Origin: Candidatus Hydrogenedentota bacterium | GTDB lineage: Bacteria > Hydrogenedentota > Hydrogenedentia > Hydrogenedentales > JAGMZX01 | Assembly (NCBI GenBank): GCA_029556545.1 | Contig: JAKQEQ010000193.1 | Location: 141,262-205,261 of the forward strand | DNA: 64,000 nucleotides | Direction of reading: 5' to 3' | In this document: one piece after another, positions 40,457 through 49,228 of the stretch | How the letters are laid out: every line of letters starts with the position of its first letter | Numbering within the stretch: position 1 is the first letter of the stretch | The notes under the pieces: generated by a model | Told to the model about the DNA's origin: nothing | The model's database searches: none | Seen by the model: only the letters and a program-made list of their open reading frames with translations | Made by a program: the position numbers and the translations under genes

Positions 40457-41035
40457 ATGAGCGCCATAGACGTACTGATAGAGGAACTGAATGAGCACGC
40501 GATTCTTCACAACGTCGCGGGAAGACATGACGATGCGCGACTGCAGTATCAGTTGTCCAAGAACACCGTTCGGGATTTTGCCGAGTTCAGCGAGATTGTT
40601 GGTTCCTACGTTCAGCATGCCTACAGCGCGTGCGTTATCCACGGGGGATGGATATCGAGTATGGATGCCGCGAGCATTGGGAAAGACCTGCTGGATAGAC
40701 ATCAGGGAGGCAGGCGTGGTGACGCCCAAAGTATCTACAGAGACTGCAAAGACGGGCTCAACGGCGGAATGCGAGTCTGCTTGGACCTCCTTTGTGAAGA
40801 ACTCAAGCGGCAGGCCGTTGATCGGTACATTCGGGATGTTTTTGACCGGCATTTGCCTAAGGACGACCCTGACTTGAGGCTGCGTATGGTAGAGGAGTTC
40901 ATTGAGCGCCATTCGGACGTGCTACCGGGCATTGACCGCGATAGACCGTGGCTGTATGTGAAGGATATTGAGACTCTTATTCGTGCTGTGGTGGGTGCAG
41001 CCGAACAGATGGCCTCTGTCTATCGAAGAATCTGA
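40457..41035 (+). CDS. NGG-family protein, copy 5 (192 aa)
   Basis: The protein MSAIDVLIEELNEHAILHNV has AGRHDDARLQYQLSKNTVRD, a FxxFSEIVGSYVQHAY stretch, the signature CKDGLNGGMRVCLDLLCEEL and VDRYIRDVFDRHLPK, then IETLIRAVVGAAEQM. It follows the Lon fusion by 19 nt with AGGAGAT upstream. Similarity to copy 3 in the CxDG[LI]xxG[ML]R region is clear. Confidence 0.75.
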   Translation: MSAIDVLIEELNEHAILHNVAGRHDDARLQYQLSKNTVRDFAEFSEIVGSYVQHAYSACVIHGGWISSMDAASIGKDLLDRHQGGRRGDAQSIYRDCKDGLNGGMRVCLDLLCEELKRQAVDRYIRDVFDRHLPKDDPDLRLRMVEEFIERHSDVLPGIDRDRPWLYVKDIETLIRAVVGAAEQMASVYRRI

Positions 41036-41191
41036 CGTGGGCTCTGCCCACAACCCAGTGGAGCGCCGCAGACCCGTCAGTTTTCACGCTTTCTAAACCC
41101 TTGCAGAAGAATCGCTTATGTCTGGCAAGTATAAAGCTTCTTGTTCTTTCTTGTTGAAGCTGGAGTCTAAGGTACTAAAGGGGATCAAGCG

Positions 41192-41755
41192 ATGATGTCC
41201 GGATTGGATTTCCTCGTTGATGACCTTACTCGCATCTACGATGAGTATTTGAGCAAGGTAGACCGTGCAGTGAATGCGTTTTCCTCTCGGTCCTTTTCCG
41301 CTCACGACTGGAGTTCATGCGAGCGACTCATGGAGAGGTTCTTCGCGGACATCAATGCGGCCGTTTTGGATCCTTCTTTTGCCGGCAATGCGTACATGGC
41401 CAGAAGCACGTTCCGCCAGGTGTTCGAGCCCAAGTATGGACCGTACCCCGAACGGCTCGTTTACGAGAGGATTATCCACGGCCATGATGGGGGCCTCAAC
41501 GGCGTGATTCAAGAGGCGGCCGCCGTCGTAGCCGATACCTTTGCCGAACGTGCCATTTCGAACCGCGTTGACCGGTACCTAGACAGACAATCCGACGGCG
41601 CTGTTCGCCTTGCAGCGTCCGATTATCTGTTTACGTTTGGTCACCTACTTCCGAAAGACGTGACAAGCAAGGGTACCGACTACTTGGTGCCAGTTTTCGG
41701 GCGGTTCCTGAAGCAGCATCCGAGGTTGGTGCGCAAGCTCCGCAACATCCGCTAA
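41192..41755 (+). CDS. NGG-family protein, copy 6, divergent (187 aa)
   Basis: The protein starts MMSGLDFLVDDLTRIYDEYL and has SSCERLMERFFADINAAVLD, the signature RIIHGHDGGLNGVIQEAAAV and NRVDRYLDRQSDGAVRLAAS, then RFLKQHPRLVRKLRNIR. The GG turn is kept, but the flanking segments differ more than in other copies. The 156 bp upstream contain AAGTATAAAGC (41127-41137), a possible TATA-type box at a poor distance. Confidence 0.65.
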   Translation: MMSGLDFLVDDLTRIYDEYLSKVDRAVNAFSSRSFSAHDWSSCERLMERFFADINAAVLDPSFAGNAYMARSTFRQVFEPKYGPYPERLVYERIIHGHDGGLNGVIQEAAAVVADTFAERAISNRVDRYLDRQSDGAVRLAASDYLFTFGHLLPKDVTSKGTDYLVPVFGRFLKQHPRLVRKLRNIR

Positions 41756-41782
41756 ACAGAAATCCCGCGGCTAGTTCCGCCG

Positions 41783-41799
41783 CCCTTCTTTTAGAAGGG
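41783..41799 (+). terminator. Short hairpin before the VirD4-like gene
   Basis: CCCTTCT (41783-41789) pairs with AGAAGGG (41793-41799) around TTT. The right arm also supplies the SD AGAAGGGAG of the gene at 41809, so folding could hide that SD. Confidence 0.5.
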
Positions 41800-41808
41800 A
41801 GCTTCCGG

Positions 41809-44274
41809 ATGCCCACAGTGCCAGTGCCGTCTCAGAATGAATCGCCGATGTTGGCGGACAAGCTCCAGCTAGTCTGTGCGCGTGAGCTGATGAAGGGATG
41901 TACCCCAACCATTCACTCTGAGCCGGTGTGCATCGAGCCGGCCCATGAGCCCATGCGCGATCCCCATGAGGTCATGCGGAAACCAGACTGGTCCATGTGC
42001 ACACCCGCGGCTGTACTGGAACCCTCGGAGTGGTCACGGTACCAAGTGTGGATACCAGTCGATTACGAATGCGATTGGCTGAGAACAGAGGCTTTTATCA
42101 AACAGCTGCAGGTGATGTCGCATCACATGGTCTATGAAATCTGCGGGGGCCACGACCGGGTTGTTGTCAGCATTCTCTGCCACGCCGACGACGCCCCCGT
42201 TCTCGATGTGGCCTTCTCGAGTCAATTTCCAGGTTGCGAGCTGTCTTCGTTGCCTGTGTCGTCGCTGATCACGATGTTTGATGAGGCCCGGGACAGCTTC
42301 GCGTTTGTTGAGACATGCATGCCTCCTCCGTACACAGAGCAACTCACGCGTCCGGCCGAATTCCAGACTCCCCCGCTGGAGGTCTTTCTACGCGCGCTAT
42401 CGGGGTTGCCTGCAGACACAGTTGGTGTGTATCAGGCCATAGTCCAGCCGTCCCATCCCGACCATCGGTGGCATCGGAATGTCGAAAAACTAATCGACAT
42501 TCAGTATCTCGCCGGGCTTTACGGTACCCAACAGATGCAATATCGGTATGCCCAACAGGCGCCCTCTGGTCAGTTGAATGCCATGGCCAACGACGTGGAG
42601 CGCAAGGCGCATCCGGATAAGCCGTTCTTTCACGTATTGGCCCGGGTGGGTGTGTGGACCAGCCACACGGAAGAGCGCATGGCACTTCTTCGAGCCCTGG
42701 CGACTTTCATGGGTTTGTTTCAACATGGCGGACAGCCGCTTCAGTTTGTGTCGTCTCAAGACTACCTTCAAGTACTCGCCCCCTCCCAGATACGCGAGAT
42801 GTTCATCTGGGGAGTAACGCATCGCCCCGGAACCTTACTCAACAGTCTGGAGTGTTGTGGCCTGTTCCATCTGCCTCCCCTTGCCTTGCTGGCGGAAAGG
42901 GACATAGAAGGGTGTGTCCTCGCCCCGGCCCCGGCGGATTCGGGAGCATACAGTGGCGGCACACTCATCGGTTACACACGGCGGCTGGGGAACCAACACG
43001 AAGTTCATGTAAGCGATGAGCTGCGCCTCGAACACACCCACATAATAGGGCGCTCTGGGAAGGGAAAATCGAAGTTGATCGCGGGCATGTGCCTTCGCGA
43101 TATTGAGCGCGGGCACGGAGTCGCGGTCATTGACCCTCATGGCGATTTGGCGAAGGACATAGCCGCGCGTTTGCCGGAGGAGGCGGTGGAGAAGTGCATA
43201 TACTTCGAGCCAGGTCACCCCACCTCAGTGCCGCTCTGGAATCCACTTCATGCCTATGGTCTTCCGGATCGGGTTGTCGACGATTTCATCCGTGCCTTTA
43301 TGAATATCACCGACGGATGGGGGCACCGAGTGGAAGGTCTGTTCAGGCAAGCCCTATATGGCCTCATCGCTTGTGGTGAGGCCACCTTGCACAACGTGGA
43401 TATTTTGCTCACACCTGACGATCCGGAGTCGAAACGCCTTCAGAAGAGGATCCTGGAAGTGGTCAGGAATCCAACGTCGCGTCACTTCTGGAAACACGAA
43501 TACAAAACCTACCGACGCGTTGACCTTGCCCCGGCGCACAACAAGTTGATGAAGCTCTTGCTCTACGACACGCCGTGCCTGATGTTCGCCCAGAAAGAGA
43601 GCCGTATAGACTGCCGGGAGATCATGGACAACAGTGGTATCCTCATTGCAGACCTTTCTTCACTAGGACCTGAGGCACAGGATGTAATCGGGTCCTTGCT
43701 GCTCTCTTCACTTTTCCACGCGGGAATATCACGCAGTAACATTGATGATGAAGGGCGCCGCGTGCCGTTTCATACCCATGTGGACGAAATGCATCGCTTC
43801 GTCAATGACGGACTTCCAAAGATGCTCGTGGAGATGCGCAAGTTCGGCTGCAGTCTGGTTCTTTCCTCGCACTACTTGGGGCAAGTTGAATCCCACAAAC
43901 GTATTGAAGCGCTGAGTGGCGTGGGGACCACGATTGCCTTCCGGGTGGGCTCTGAAAGAGTGGAGCAAGTCACACGTTTCTTGGGGGGCGAGGTTGAGAA
44001 AGACGAACTGTTGAAGCTCGAGCGGCAATATGCGGTGGCACGCCTGGAATCCGAGGTTTTTCGAATCAAGACGCCTGACCTGCCGTCTCCGAAAGATACG
44101 ACCACGGCGGCCCGTGTGAAGCGGCATTCACAAGAGCGGTACGCAATGCCGGCCGAGGAGATCTACGCCGAACTGGGAATTCCGAAACCCAAGTTTGGTG
44201 GGCAATACCGCCACACGTTCAACAAGCGTGTTTCGCAATCCGAGCACGAAGAGTACGCTTACGATGAGCTTTGA
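41809..44274 (+). CDS. VirD4/TraG-like coupling ATPase (HerA-FtsK superfamily)
   Basis: The 821-aa protein has an N-terminal region of 400 residues without clear membrane helices. Then come Walker A IIGRSGKGKSKLIAGM (residues 412-427), VAVIDPHGDLAKDIAARLP, Walker B THVDEMHRFVNDGLP, and SLVLSSHYLGQVESHKRIEA. These mark the DUF87/TraG-D type of DNA pump that delivers DNA to a transfer channel. No relaxase or channel genes are visible in the window, so transfer may depend on helper functions or use another mode. The stop overlaps the next start by 11 nt. Confidence 0.82.
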   Translation: MPTVPVPSQNESPMLADKLQLVCARELMKGCTPTIHSEPVCIEPAHEPMRDPHEVMRKPDWSMCTPAAVLEPSEWSRYQVWIPVDYECDWLRTEAFIKQLQVMSHHMVYEICGGHDRVVVSILCHADDAPVLDVAFSSQFPGCELSSLPVSSLITMFDEARDSFAFVETCMPPPYTEQLTRPAEFQTPPLEVFLRALSGLPADTVGVYQAIVQPSHPDHRWHRNVEKLIDIQYLAGLYGTQQMQYRYAQQAPSGQLNAMANDVERKAHPDKPFFHVLARVGVWTSHTEERMALLRALATFMGLFQHGGQPLQFVSSQDYLQVLAPSQIREMFIWGVTHRPGTLLNSLECCGLFHLPPLALLAERDIEGCVLAPAPADSGAYSGGTLIGYTRRLGNQHEVHVSDELRLEHTHIIGRSGKGKSKLIAGMCLRDIERGHGVAVIDPHGDLAKDIAARLPEEAVEKCIYFEPGHPTSVPLWNPLHAYGLPDRVVDDFIRAFMNITDGWGHRVEGLFRQALYGLIACGEATLHNVDILLTPDDPESKRLQKRILEVVRNPTSRHFWKHEYKTYRRVDLAPAHNKLMKLLLYDTPCLMFAQKESRIDCREIMDNSGILIADLSSLGPEAQDVIGSLLLSSLFHAGISRSNIDDEGRRVPFHTHVDEMHRFVNDGLPKMLVEMRKFGCSLVLSSHYLGQVESHKRIEALSGVGTTIAFRVGSERVEQVTRFLGGEVEKDELLKLERQYAVARLESEVFRIKTPDLPSPKDTTTAARVKRHSQERYAMPAEEIYAELGIPKPKFGGQYRHTFNKRVSQSEHEEYAYDEL

Positions 44275-44875
44275 GATCGCCGACAACCCCCGCGATTTGT
44301 TGCAGCAGATGCTGGCCGAACTGGACGAACGAGAACTGAGGCGGCAGATTGATGACCCTGTGGACGCCGCCGTCGCGGAGTATGTGGGGCAGCTAAGTAT
44401 GCCTTCCCCGCCGACACAACGAGACGTCCTGGATGCGGTATCCGGACTGCTCCGGCACGTCTACTGCAAGGGGCTGGCCTTTCGACGTGAGTTGCCGACA
44501 GGCCAAGTCCGCCGTGAAGCCGCCTTTCTCCTTGAGAACTGCTACGCTGGTACTGGTGGCCGTGGCTTTTCCGTGGCCTTGTCCGAGGCCTGCGCTGGCG
44601 GGCACGACGTTGTTGTGTCGGTCCTGATGACGTTGGGGGACGCAATGAAAGCAGTCGAGCGACGTAAGTTCTTGTGGGTTACGTTGACGGGGCGGCTGTC
44701 TTTGCTCCCCCTGGAATCGCGGTATCGGCTCGCGGAGCATGTATGGGAAGCGTGGTCACCGCACCTTAGCAAAGTGGCCGCCCTAAGCCCAAGAGAGGTC
44801 GCAGCCCGGCTCCCCGAACTCGTGCTCGAGTTCGCCGAAAGCGACAACCACATTCGCCGTCTATTCGCAAGCTAG
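44264..44875 (+). CDS. NGG-family protein, copy 7, most divergent (203 aa)
   Basis: ATG 44264 overlaps the coupling ATPase gene. The protein MSFEIADNPRDLLQQMLAEL has LRRQIDDPVDAAVAEYVGQL, GVDAV-type spacing in the next helix, the site EACAGGHDVVVSVLMTLGDA, and ESRYRLAEHVWEAWSPHLSK. Length, helix order and the GG turn fit the family, but identity is low. It may be its coupling partner because the genes are translationally linked. Confidence 0.6.
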   Translation: MSFEIADNPRDLLQQMLAELDERELRRQIDDPVDAAVAEYVGQLSMPSPPTQRDVLDAVSGLLRHVYCKGLAFRRELPTGQVRREAAFLLENCYAGTGGRGFSVALSEACAGGHDVVVSVLMTLGDAMKAVERRKFLWVTLTGRLSLLPLESRYRLAEHVWEAWSPHLSKVAALSPREVAARLPELVLEFAESDNHIRRLFAS

Positions 44876-44970
44876 GCACGCGCCATTCCCGCGTCTCGCC
44901 TTCATTTCTGAAACATGCCCTGCAATTCCGCCGCCCCTATAGCAGAAGAAGTTCAACATGGAGTAGTGCA

Positions 44971-45513
44971 ATGTTGTTTCGAAAGGACATGGAGAGAGAG
45001 AACGGTGTCTGGGTCGACCGCGGCATTGACGGACGTGTTGATGCTTTCTCCATTTGTGGGTCCTGCCGTGAAGACCTGCATGCCAATGACCCGGAAGGCC
45101 AGGATTGGCATGAAGGTCAGGAACTGTGTCCCTCATGCAGGACGGATTTCCAGGCCCATGCGCTGGCGGTCGATCTGCTCGGGCTGTCTCGCCCGTTCAA
45201 TGGCATGCTTGAAGATCGGGTCCTGACGAACGACGAAGTGGACGCGGAGCCGGCTCGGGCGGTACCGGGCGCGATCGAGTACTTCTCCCCGCCTGAGGAG
45301 AGCCTTCCCAAGCATGGTGCTGGGGACCCTCGCTTGTTTGGAGAAGGCGACGCTCTTTCCCCGGATTCAGTTGGCCCGTTGCAGGTTGGGATGGAAGACC
45401 CTTTTCGTCTCGACCCCAACTACCGGCCGTTTCCGGGCTTGGCCAATCCCTTGCTTCCGCAGCCTAATGACTACTTCTTGCCCGGTATGGAGGGCTACTT
45501 CCTGCCGGAATAG
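44971..45513 (+). CDS. Zinc-finger-bearing 180-aa protein
   Basis: The protein MLFRKDMERENGVWVDRGID has one zinc ribbon near residues 29-55 (CGSCREDLHANDPEG, LCPSCRTDFQ). Beyond residue 90 it is Pro/Gly-rich and acidic with repeated DPxFRLDPNYRPFPG-like turns. No enzymatic motif is present. It is followed 19 nt later by the primase-like gene. It may be an accessory protein of DNA processing. Confidence 0.6.
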   Translation: MLFRKDMERENGVWVDRGIDGRVDAFSICGSCREDLHANDPEGQDWHEGQELCPSCRTDFQAHALAVDLLGLSRPFNGMLEDRVLTNDEVDAEPARAVPGAIEYFSPPEESLPKHGAGDPRLFGEGDALSPDSVGPLQVGMEDPFRLDPNYRPFPGLANPLLPQPNDYFLPGMEGYFLPE

Positions 45514-45532
45514 TTGGAGCGAGCATTTCGAG

Positions 45533-46570
45533 ATGTTGGAAAGAGACCCCAGGAGTACAGCCGAGAAGACAGACCTGTTTAGGGCGGCTTTCCCAGGCCT
45601 CGACCACGTCTACGGCACCTACGATCTCGGCAGTGGCCGTTCGTGGCAGGTGAAGCAACCGGTGACCGATGAAGTCATCGTCAACCACATTATGGGGAGG
45701 AAACCCCTTGGGAGGTACCTTCTGACTGGTACACACACGCGTGCCGTTGTCGTCGACTACGACGACGATGTTCCGGACCTGCCCATAGAGTTCTTGAATC
45801 AGGCCGCACACTACGAAGTTCCGAGCTATATCGAGGTCAGCAAGGCCAAGGGCTTTCATGTTTGGCTCTTTTTCGAGGACGACGGAGTGCCCGCTGTCAA
45901 GGCCCGAGCCGTGGTGAAGCACATCCTGGATGAAGTCGAGCACAACGTCGAGGTGTTTCCGAAGCAGGACGTCATCGACCTAAGCCGCGGTGAATATGGC
46001 AATTTCATCAATTTGCCGCTCTTTGGAAGGCTTGTTCTGGAGGGACGCACTGTGTTCGTTGACCCGGCAAACGGCTTGCGCCCTGTGCCCAACCAGTGGA
46101 GACTGATGGAGGTCTTCCATCGCGTCAGTGAATCCGTTCTCGACGAGATTATCGAGATCAATGAAATCGAGGTGGATTGCCCGAGGGATTCTGCTGTCAG
46201 TCTCGTCTTGGGCACCGTCGAGCAGGGATGGGGGCTTCCGCCATGTGCGAGGCGCATGTTGGCGGAAGGCGTGACGCATGACCAGCGCGTTGCCTGTTTC
46301 CGCTTGTCCGTTCACTTCAAGCGGCAGGGGGTCCCGTTCGACATAGCTGTGGCGGCTCTTCGCGAATGGTCGAAGAAAAACCGTCCGTCGGGCGGCAAGC
46401 GGACCATCACCGCGACGGAGATAAAGGCTCAAGCAGCCAGTGCGTTCGACAAGGACTACCGCGGGTGCGCTTGCGACGACCCGGCCATTGCTCCTTTCTG
46501 TGTGCCTACGTGTCCGATCGCAATCAAGACCGCCCAAGGTCCCGCCGCCTCGAGTTGTCAAGACGGGTAG
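45533..46570 (+). CDS. Archaeo-eukaryotic primase-like protein (AEP)
   Basis: The 345-aa protein contains the catalytic acidic motif AVVVDYDDDVPDLP, the motif KAKGFHVWLFFEDDG (sxH type), and SRGEYGNFINLPLFGR, a combination seen in the AEP superfamily of TOTE-type and plasmid primases. The C-terminus has a Cys cluster CACDDPAIAPFCVPTCPI, perhaps for zinc or Fe-S. It would start DNA chains for the element. Together with Orc1/Cdc6 it points to archaeal-type replication. Start ATG 45533 has a weak upstream SD. Confidence 0.8.
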   Translation: MLERDPRSTAEKTDLFRAAFPGLDHVYGTYDLGSGRSWQVKQPVTDEVIVNHIMGRKPLGRYLLTGTHTRAVVVDYDDDVPDLPIEFLNQAAHYEVPSYIEVSKAKGFHVWLFFEDDGVPAVKARAVVKHILDEVEHNVEVFPKQDVIDLSRGEYGNFINLPLFGRLVLEGRTVFVDPANGLRPVPNQWRLMEVFHRVSESVLDEIIEINEIEVDCPRDSAVSLVLGTVEQGWGLPPCARRMLAEGVTHDQRVACFRLSVHFKRQGVPFDIAVAALREWSKKNRPSGGKRTITATEIKAQAASAFDKDYRGCACDDPAIAPFCVPTCPIAIKTAQGPAASSCQDG

Positions 46571-46682
46571 CCCGGAATCTGGATGATGGATCTGAACGTC
46601 CACTGAAATCACGTTCCTGTTTCCTCCGCTTATCGGATTGGCGGGAACAGCGCCAATTTGACTTGGAAAGGAGGTGAGAAAC

Positions 46683-47048
46683 ATGAGCGAACTGAAGATG
46701 ACTGTGGAACGGGGTGACCCCCTTCCCGTCGGGAAACACGCGGCGAAAGTCATTGACGTGGATGAGATGGAAGGGCCCCATGGTCCCATGGTCCGCTTGC
46801 GCTTCAGGGTCAATCACGAGGAGTGCGTTCACGAGGTGACCGCTCTCGCCAGTAAGAAACTGAGCCAGCGCACCAAGCTTGGTCGGTGGGCCTCGGCCAT
46901 CCTGGGTCGGGAGATCGAAGTTGGCGAGCAGATTGCCGTGTCGGATCTGCTCGACAAGCCGTGCATGGTGAAGGTAGAGCACAAGACCACCGACGACGGC
47001 TACGTCTTCGCCAATGTCGTCGACATCGAAAACGAAGTGCCGTTCTAG
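46683..47048 (+). CDS. Putative OB-fold ssDNA-binding-like protein
   Basis: The SD AAAGGAGGTGAGAAAC precedes ATG 46683. The 121-aa protein MSELKMTVERGDPLPVGKHA has RLRFRVNHEECVHEVTALAS, a RTKLGRWASAILGREIEVGE segment, and strand-rich ends (ANVVDIENEVPF). This pattern is common among small phage and plasmid proteins predicted to bind ssDNA, placed next to primases. The role is inferred from context and pattern only. Confidence 0.7.
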   Translation: MSELKMTVERGDPLPVGKHAAKVIDVDEMEGPHGPMVRLRFRVNHEECVHEVTALASKKLSQRTKLGRWASAILGREIEVGEQIAVSDLLDKPCMVKVEHKTTDDGYVFANVVDIENEVPF

Positions 47049-47127
47049 TGATAGGCCCACTTCCCACAGAACGGAAACAAGGTCCACAGGCAACAAGGCT
47101 CTTGGCCTCGGAAAGGAGTACGAAAGG

Positions 47128-47373
47128 ATGAGCCGGAGGAAGGACAGCTCGGTTGGCCGGAAGGGACTCGCCAAAGCCAACCCTACTCCCTACCTGTCGC
47201 CCAAGGACCTAGCGGAGCGGTGGCGGTGTTCGCGGCCGACGGTCACGCGGATAGCTGAGCGGGCAGGGCTCCGCCGCTTCTGCCTGGGCGAGGGCCGCAA
47301 CGGCATCGTCCGGTATCTCAGGGAGGAGGTGGAGGCCTACGAAGCCTCCCGATGCGTCGGAAGCAACCCCTAA
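47128..47373 (+). CDS. Excisionase-like helix-turn-helix protein
   Basis: ATG 47128 follows AAAGGAGTACGAAAGG. The 81-aa basic protein has YLSPKDLAERWRCSRPTVTR, a MerR/Xis-type helix-turn-helix, then IVRYLREEVEAYEAS. Small proteins of this sort beside a phage-type integrase act as excisionases or recombination directionality factors. A terminator separates it from the converging integrase. Confidence 0.75.
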   Translation: MSRRKDSSVGRKGLAKANPTPYLSPKDLAERWRCSRPTVTRIAERAGLRRFCLGEGRNGIVRYLREEVEAYEASRCVGSNP

Positions 47374-47404
47374 TCGTTGACCCGGCGAACACGCCGCCCG
47401 CGCT

Positions 47405-47439
47405 GCCCCGGTCGGACCAATGGGAGGTCCGACCGGGGC
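47405..47439. terminator. Bidirectional hairpin between excisionase-like gene and integrase
   Basis: GCCCCGGTCGGACC (47405-47418) pairs perfectly with GGTCCGACCGGGGC (47426-47439) around AATGGGA. The genes converge here. Confidence 0.8.
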
Positions 47440-47462
47440 GGCACCGTTTGGACCTATCTTGA

Positions 47463-48635
47463 TCACCCCCTGATGATTCGAAGATCGGGTTTGCCCAGGT
47501 CGTCGAACTCCACTGAGTCCGCCAATGCTTCCGGCTGAAGCGCCGCATAGTGGCGCCGGCAGATTTCCGGCGAATTGCCCATCAACGCGGAGATCTTGTA
47601 CAGGCTCTCGCCCTTCATCGCCAGCTGGCTGCCGAAGGTATGACGGTAGTCGAGGCAGGACCAAGAAAGGCACGCCTTCTTGTTGGCGTCACGAAGCACA
47701 TGGGAGAAATTGTCTCCGTCCCACCGGAGCCCCTTCGGCGTGGGGAAGAGCCATCGTCCGGGGACCACGCGGCACGCGTAGGCGTCCAGATAGGCCCGCA
47801 GCGCTCGACTGACAGGCACGGCGCGATTCCGTTTTGTCTTGGGTTCCCAGAATTCGCCATCCACCGTCTTTGCGTGCACCCGGATGACGCCGTGCACGCC
47901 AGCAGTCAAATCCAGGTCGTTGAGTTGCAGCCACAGCGCCTCTTCACGGCGAAGCCCGGCGTAGATGTAGACGGCGACCATCGTCTGAAGCACGGGATGG
48001 TCGGCAAGCGCCTCGAGTTGCTGCGCGATCTGCCTCTTCGTCAGGAACCGGATCTCGGGCGCGGACTCCCGCTGGCGCTCGACCTTGGCCGCGGGGTTCT
48101 GGCCACCGGGCATGCGTACTCCCCGCTGGGTCATGGCCCACGAGAACAGGCGGCTCAGGATCTCCCGGTAGCGGTTTCCCGTCTTCGGGGCGATGCCCTC
48201 CTCACGAATGCGCCTGGCAATGACTTCGGATATCTCGCCGACGGTGACCTGTTCGATGTATTGGGACTGAATGCGGAATCGCTCCGGTTTCCGTCTGGAC
48301 CGGCGTACGCCCTTCCGCCCTTGGCTCGCCACTCCTGTCTTCGAAAGGTCGTCGCATATTGGGCCGAAGAGATCGCTCAAGTACCACAGGTCGGACCGGA
48401 CGCTGTGCGCCGTTTTGGTCATGCGGATGTGGTCGACGTAGGCCGCCAGGATCTCGGCTGTCGGTGTCTTCGTGGGGCCCCCTACGTCTTCGCCCCGATA
48501 CAGGCGGGACTCCAGTTTCCGGAGTTTCTCCTTGGCGACCTGCAGGGAGGGTGTGTGGAGGCATTGTCGGACCTGCCTGTCGCCGTCGTAGTACTGGGCG
48601 TAGTAGGTCTTGCCGCGTTTCTTGAGACTTGCCAT
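47463..48635 (-). CDS. int: Tyrosine integrase of the tRNA-fMet-borne element
   Basis: I place the start at 48635, 7-8 nt after AAAGGAG; an upstream open stretch adds 41 unlikely residues. The 390-aa protein has an N-terminal arm domain (KKRGKTYYAQYYDGDRQVRQ), a core-binding domain and a catalytic domain with AGLRREEALWLQ, DYRHTFGSQLAMKG and NSPEICRRHYAAL, which carries the Tyr. Position 3 of the pentad is Asn where His is usual (GHS replaced by GNS). It lies 148 bp from the tRNA 3' end, the ordinary site of such integrases. This integrase is bacterial in style, with a good SD. Confidence 0.9.
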   Translation of the reverse strand: MASLKKRGKTYYAQYYDGDRQVRQCLHTPSLQVAKEKLRKLESRLYRGEDVGGPTKTPTAEILAAYVDHIRMTKTAHSVRSDLWYLSDLFGPICDDLSKTGVASQGRKGVRRSRRKPERFRIQSQYIEQVTVGEISEVIARRIREEGIAPKTGNRYREILSRLFSWAMTQRGVRMPGGQNPAAKVERQRESAPEIRFLTKRQIAQQLEALADHPVLQTMVAVYIYAGLRREEALWLQLNDLDLTAGVHGVIRVHAKTVDGEFWEPKTKRNRAVPVSRALRAYLDAYACRVVPGRWLFPTPKGLRWDGDNFSHVLRDANKKACLSWSCLDYRHTFGSQLAMKGESLYKISALMGNSPEICRRHYAALQPEALADSVEFDDLGKPDLRIIRG

Positions 48636-48782
48636 ACGGAGCTCCTTTCGTGGCCGCCTACCGTATAAGCGGCAGCCAAGTTGGGCTCGTGGCAAGTCCT
48701 CCGAATCTACTAGGGTACAATTTAGGGTACACAGCCCCAAAAAAAGAAGGACTTGCATCGCTGCAAGTCCTTTGATACCAAT

Positions 48783-48859
<77 letters not shown>

Positions 48860-49228
48860 TCGGCTCTTTGTTCATGTATACCAGATTAAGCCCAGCAATT
48901 GCAAGGGCCGCATTGGCCGAATTGCGCCGGGAGCGTGGCACAGCAGGCGCCATGCGGGACAGTAACGCGACGAAAAGGACGAGGCGGACGAACGGAAGCC
49001 CCCCCGAACCGGGTCTTTGACACCCTCACCTCGGCCTGCTCTTTCGCGAAGCGAGGCAAAACCTGCCGAGGCGCTGCGTGGTCTAAGGCTTCACCCGCCG
49101 AGGCTTTGACGGCCGGCGCGCCTTTTGGGTAGTGTACGTGTTTCATTGCGGAAAAGCGCCGCGGGCCGACGCCGCGGCGGAGCAGTTTGTGGAGTATTGC
49201 GTTAAGGAACAGAGGAGGAACGGCGATC
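48860..49228. other. Chromosomal gap downstream of the tRNA gene
   Basis: I see no gene. The sequence is GC-rich without promoter-like boxes. Presumably it holds the tRNA promoter on the minus strand and the leader of the gene at 49229, whose SD GGAGGA lies at 49214. Confidence 0.5.
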
